NCBI GenBank assembly: GCA_030616465.1 | Contig: JAUWXH010000116.1 | Location: 1 to 6,696 of the forward strand | Length of the DNA: 6,696 nt | Reading direction: 5' to 3' | From: Planctomycetota bacterium | Lineage (GTDB): Bacteria; Planctomycetota; Phycisphaerae; UBA1845; Fen-1342 | Part shown: in pieces, positions 4,701-6,696 of the stretch | Position numbering within the stretch: position 1 is the first letter of the stretch | Layout of the letters: each line of letters starts with the position of its first letter | The notes under the pieces: model-generated | Databases searched by the model: none | Seen by the model: the letters and a program-made list of their open reading frames with translations, nothing else | Told to the model about the DNA's origin: nothing | Translations under genes and position numbers: made by a program

Positions 4701-6285
4701 CTCGCTCGGTTTGTTGGAGGAGGCTCGGGCGGACCGGGCCTATTGGCAGGAGCATTACGCGCACGGCCCGCGCGAGGGGGAATCGGCGTCCCCTGCCGCG
4801 GGGAGTGTGGGCGTCCCGCCCGCGCCTGAAGCTGAACGCGTCGCGCGCATCGAGCTGGCCATGCGCAAGCTGGAGCAGGGTGCCAGCATTCCGTTCGCCG
4901 ACCGTTTCACGCGCCAGTGGCTGCTGCCGGATGCAGAGCTGATCCTCGATGTTCGTCGTCCGGCCACGGCAAGCCGTCCCTGGATCCCGGTCCGCCACCT
5001 AGTGAGCCGGCAAATCGCCCTGCACAGCGTCACGGCCGGCACGCCGCTGCGGCAGACGCCGGACGGCCTGTCGCGCGGCCAGGGCGCGCGGGCGGAAGCT
5101 CTCGGCTCGTCGTACGCTGGCGGTCGACAACTGCACGGGCAAGCTCTGTACGGTCGGTCCAGCGCGTGGGGCGGAGCGGCGCGGGATAGCTGGCCGGCGG
5201 TGTCGCACGATCATCTGGCGGCTGTGCCGGTGCGCAGCGGGCTGGTCTGTGTGGGGCTGGGACCGGAGCGGGGCGGCGGTCGGCGACTGTGGGAACGCGT
5301 CGTGCCCGAGTGGACGGAGATCCCCCAGCGCTTTGCCGAGCGGGCCGTCGCCGGGCCGGAGGGTGTTTGCTTCGCGACCCGCGACAATCGCGTGGTGATG
5401 GTCGGTTGGTCGGACGGGGAGCTGCGCTGGCAACGTGACTTGGCGGGCATAAGCGTGGCGCGGCTTCACCTTACGGGCGGGACGGAGCCCAGCCGCTATG
5501 GAGGGGGGACCATCGTCGTTGAATCGGAGGGGCAGCAGGTCGTGGCGTTCGACGCCAGCACGGGCGCTCGCGTGCGGCGTTTGCCGGCGGAACTCGGTAC
5601 GCCCCGGGCGATCGACGTGGTGGCGGATACGCTGGTGGTTTGGGGGGATGACTGGGTGGCCGGAGTCGACCCCCAGACGTTCGAGCCGCGCTGGCGCCGG
5701 CCCTGCGACAACAGTGTGGCCGGGCGTCTCGCAGTTCCGCAGCGCGGCTGGATGGCGTGTCAATTGGCGACCACGCGCGAGTGGTTCCTGCTGAATGTGC
5801 GCGATGGGAAACGTGTGTACGACAAAGGGCTCAGTGACCTCGGTGAGATTACCGCGGTCGTTGCCGAGGGCGATACGCTGCTGCTGGCAGGCTGGGTTGG
5901 CGGGGGTGAGGAGGCAGGTGTACCCGGCGTGGTCCGTTTGGCGGCGGTGGACCTCGGCGACGGGCGGCCGCGGTGGGCCCGGTCGATCGAGACCACCGTG
6001 AGGCTGAATCAGACGCAGTTGGCGGCCCATCCCGACTTCATCCCAGTGCTGCTGTTGAGGACCGACGGGCGGCCTAGCGACGTGATCGACCTGAGCAGCT
6101 TGGCGATCCAGCTATTGGACAAGCGTAGCGGACGCCCGCTCGAGCCGGTCCCGATCGGGCGGCACTTCCAGAGCACGGACGCCTGGTGCAGTGTTTATAT
6201 GTTGGCGACGCCGACGCGGATGATCGTGCAGGCCGGCGGCAACCTCGTCGCCTTTGGCAACTCCCCGTTGGGACGAGGCCCGTGA
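1792..6285 (+). CDS. Large secreted protein with two PQQ-type beta-propellers and TPR-like repeats
   Basis: About 1497 residues from ATG 1792. Residues 1-30 are a signal peptide (MWTPSAKIVAR, a Leu/Ala/Val core, then GYGQA). Residues about 46-243 are helical and TPR-like. Residues about 262-713 form a first PQQ/BamB-type beta-propeller with repeated A-x-D-x-x-T-G-x3-W motifs, for example ARDLRTGEQTW (415-425) and AIDRFNGRERW (573-583). Residues about 716-990 are again TPR-like. A linker follows, then a second propeller (about 1137-1493, for example AVDLGDGRPRW at 1385-1395). I count roughly 13 such motifs in total. The propellers look structural: no PQQ-dehydrogenase catalytic layout is apparent, so a scaffold or ligand-binding envelope role is likelier than an enzyme. 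In-frame GTG 1756 gives 12 more residues, but AGGGAG abuts it with no spacing and it weakens the signal peptide. Linkers at residues 672-678, 904-910 and 1006-1012 carry palindromic DNA. The stop overlaps the next gene. Confidence 0.96.
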   Translation: MWTPSAKIVARGLLGLALVAPALTPGYGQAPGQRARPATATLPESNEATLLSGRVQEAIQRGDHRLAIRLIEQIMQLPGELVAVPGSRTHYPARHQAYRLLQQLPPAGVQLYRRLYDAGVTARFQRASRSADVAALRELFSVYRSSSAWPDIGRELAALLLDQGVHGEAIEVLREVLPATDGGDLPARQAQLLVALTKVGAWSSAERVLAELKANPTLEAQPAWQERVRSLERWVAACRYGDRDSLGSAGPALIADTAAAPLWSQSLRGPRGPGNPDSEADLAVAVDTLRRLPLHEPVLEADVLVVRLRGTVWAWDALTLTPLWQAPEIEPADTSARVRAAWFGGGTARSEGVSGDETGLTGEARLFLLHALRHAVSAGLDQVYTIEGIALGDADGEPLGRLGLGASSGRNELVARDLRTGEQTWRTGADPAHALFGVAFQDCPVVVGDKLVAPFVRRNELSLGVLDPSSGRLIREVPVVGPPTRFTPVGGRCRIGADETTLYVCTGNGVIAAFAREGLGWKWALVYPSTLAEHLSRAWWQADSPLRESGVDRPVVADELLVVAPVDSHEIFAIDRFNGRERWHVERGEYAFVVGAVDAGLVVGGYAIACLDPADGRTVRWRSVSLEITGRPAVRGQQIYVPTRGGIVVIDGRTGKVVADQSLAAGTPVRGAGVPPAAAQATATGQVVAANLAVSSEALFAVSPNRVVKYPDVHATRARCQALLARNAADERATLTLAWLHLFEGDLEAALARLETMRLSDAALTASRNELLGHVCLALAREAQHGAGELAWLHRAAALAESSGSAARLAALIGRALEQSQRWSEALEHYRRVLLQERAGYLRVAGDEDREVVSWLHAIERIGVVLNHVPAAQAEMFLDQLVRDVADTMDPEGIHGPAEAEGGGAPSAGVLQRVRLAVWDPVRRAKIDRVLMLRELPPELAIRYVASADDPALLAPLRRRLHLERWDTHVSLGLLEEARADRAYWQEHYAHGPREGESASPAAGSVGVPPAPEAERVARIELAMRKLEQGASIPFADRFTRQWLLPDAELILDVRRPATASRPWIPVRHLVSRQIALHSVTAGTPLRQTPDGLSRGQGARAEALGSSYAGGRQLHGQALYGRSSAWGGAARDSWPAVSHDHLAAVPVRSGLVCVGLGPERGGGRRLWERVVPEWTEIPQRFAERAVAGPEGVCFATRDNRVVMVGWSDGELRWQRDLAGISVARLHLTGGTEPSRYGGGTIVVESEGQQVVAFDASTGARVRRLPAELGTPRAIDVVADTLVVWGDDWVAGVDPQTFEPRWRRPCDNSVAGRLAVPQRGWMACQLATTREWFLLNVRDGKRVYDKGLSDLGEITAVVAEGDTLLLAGWVGGGEEAGVPGVVRLAAVDLGDGRPRWARSIETTVRLNQTQLAAHPDFIPVLLLRTDGRPSDVIDLSSLAIQLLDKRSGRPLEPVPIGRHFQSTDAWCSVYMLATPTRMIVQAGGNLVAFGNSPLGRGP
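3804..3822 (+). repeat. Palindrome in frame within propeller 1 (encodes GVPPA)
   Basis: CGCGGG (3804-3809) pairs with CCCGCG (3817-3822) around a 7-nt loop. It encodes A-G-V-P-P-A at about residues 672-677, inside a Gly/Ala/Pro/Thr-rich loop. It matches the element at 4805-4825 at 15 of 19 aligned bases and in the same reading frame. Confidence 0.5.
4500..4516 (+). repeat. Perfect 7-bp palindrome in frame (encodes GAPSAG)
   Basis: CGGCGCT (4500-4506) and AGCGCCG (4510-4516) pair perfectly around a CCC loop. It lies in a Gly/Glu/Ala-rich, probably disordered segment (EAEGGGAPSAGV) that interrupts the central helical block, so it looks like an inserted linker. Confidence 0.45.
4805..4825 (+). 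repeat. Palindrome in frame in the inter-domain linker (encodes GVPPA)
   Basis: GTGTGGGC (4805-4812) pairs with GCCCGCGC (4818-4825), including two G-U pairs, around GTCCC. It encodes V-G-V-P-P-A from about residue 1006. Just upstream, GGGGA (4777-4781) can pair with TCCCC (4789-4793), so the whole linker of about 35 residues is dense in hairpins. Confidence 0.5.
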
Positions 6286-6696
6286 GACGCGAGTATAGAA
6301 CAGGGCATGGTTGGCTATCTACGGTGCGGGTGCTATGGACTGTGGTACTTGCCTCAGCACTGGTGTGCCAGGGCGGCGCTCACGCCCGCGAGGATAGGGA
6401 GTCACCGGGGGCAAGTCCGCGCGGGCTGAAGCCCGCGGCTCCTCACGGACGATTGCTTCAGGATGTAGCGGCGCCGGACGTGAGGGGCTCGGCCGGTATC
6501 CCGGTAAGGCATCCGGCTGAAATCACGCCGGCGGCCCAGAAGGCGATCGCCAGTGGGCTGCGCTACCTGGCCTCGACGCAGAACCGCGATGGCAGTTGGC
6601 GGACGCGCGGCTCGACCGGGGGCTATCCGGTGGCGATGACGTCGCTGGCCGGGCTGGCCTTGCTGGCCGGTGGCAGCACCCCGACCCAAGGACCCT
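6282..6696 (+). CDS. Secreted prenyltransferase/squalene-oxidase-repeat protein, N-terminal part (3' truncated by the window)
   Basis: 138 residues are visible. The GTG start overlaps the previous TGA in a GTGA junction, indicating translational coupling; GAGG at 6275-6278 is a weak ribosome site. A long n-region with several Arg precedes a hydrophobic core (residues 17-30) and a likely cleavage after GGAHA (31-35), so it is exported. Residues about 36-75 are a charged, Pro/Gly-rich linker containing RGLKPAA, encoded by a palindrome. From residue 81 it reads ITPAAQKAIASGLRYLASTQ, then NRDGSW, then GYPVAMTSLAGLALLAGG. The helix, Q-N-x-D-G-S-W turn and helix are characteristic of the prenyltransferase/squalene-oxidase alpha/alpha-toroid repeat. 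Planctomycete proteins with this repeat are usually of unknown function; a role in terpene chemistry should not be assumed. The start of the toroid only is seen, so catalytic residues cannot be judged. GTG 6324 is a less likely alternative start. Confidence 0.9.
   Translation, partial: MRREYRTGHGWLSTVRVLWTVVLASALVCQGGAHAREDRESPGASPRGLKPAAPHGRLLQDVAAPDVRGSAGIPVRHPAEITPAAQKAIASGLRYLASTQNRDGSWRTRGSTGGYPVAMTSLAGLALLAGGSTPTQGP
6415..6450 (+). repeat. REP-like compound palindrome within the coding region (encodes RGLKPAA)
   Basis: An inner stem CGCGGGC (6420-6426) with GCCCGCG (6431-6437) closes a TGAA loop. It is flanked by an outer GTCCG (6415-6419) and CGGAC (6446-6450) pair. It lies between signal peptide and mature domain. 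A core of this kind (GCGGGCTGAAGCCCGC) is typical of dispersed extragenic palindromes in GC-rich bacteria; that recognition is from memory, not from a search. Confidence 0.6.

Noticed and set aside
4999..6030. 343-codon open frame on the - strand
   Set aside because: Antisense shadow of the second propeller, which has clear repeated D-x-x-x-G-x-x-x-W motifs on the + strand.
6307..6429. ATG 6307 as start of a separate small gene
   Set aside because: It gives a 40-codon frame overlapping the toroid protein out of frame, with Cys/Trp-rich random-looking sequence; the GTG 6282 frame has a signal peptide and a recognisable domain.

Overview
The window is GC-rich DNA in which every credible gene lies on the + strand. 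Three things suggest the phylum Planctomycetota, possibly a Phycisphaerae-like member. One is a very large secreted protein combining PQQ-type beta-propeller repeats with TPR-like helices. The second is a secreted prenyltransferase/squalene-oxidase-repeat protein directly coupled to it. The third is a run of tiny signal-peptide-bearing proteins. The taxonomic call is an inference from gene content, not from a marker gene.

Region 1 (about 1-1578) is a tandem array of small genes. It holds the 3' end of one (2-91) and five complete ones of 47, 56, 43, 75 and 95 residues (144-287, 374-544, 716-847, 1036-1263, 1291-1578). Each complete product has a basic N-terminus, one hydrophobic segment and a cysteine near residue 22-28, usually preceded by Gly (GC or GGC). 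They look exported, possibly lipid-anchored, but otherwise match no family I can name. A strong intrinsic terminator (900-936) followed by a good sigma70-like promoter (959-988) divides the array into a 5' part and a 3' part. The last two products are larger and cysteine-rich and resemble each other.

Region 2 (1579-1791) is a non-coding or leader stretch rich in structure. It contains a sequence complementary to the Shine-Dalgarno region of the last small gene, a 15-bp hairpin (1640-1676), and a 13-bp inverted repeat (1727-1780) whose loop contains a Shine-Dalgarno-like AGGGAG and two possible start codons.

Region 3 (1792-6285) encodes a secreted protein of about 1497 residues: signal peptide, N-terminal helical repeats, beta-propeller 1, a central TPR-like block, a proline/glycine-rich linker and beta-propeller 2. 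Region 4 (6282 to the window end) is the 5' part of a secreted alpha/alpha-toroid protein. Its GTG start overlaps the preceding TGA by 4 nt, so the two are very probably co-transcribed and translationally coupled. Several palindromes lie in frame inside these two genes, where they encode short flexible linkers.

Nothing in the window shows what the small proteins do or whether they act with the large envelope protein. The main candidate for something undescribed is the array itself plus its structured junction with the large operon. No tRNA, rRNA, CRISPR or transposase was seen, and no gene-free stretch exceeds 300 bases.
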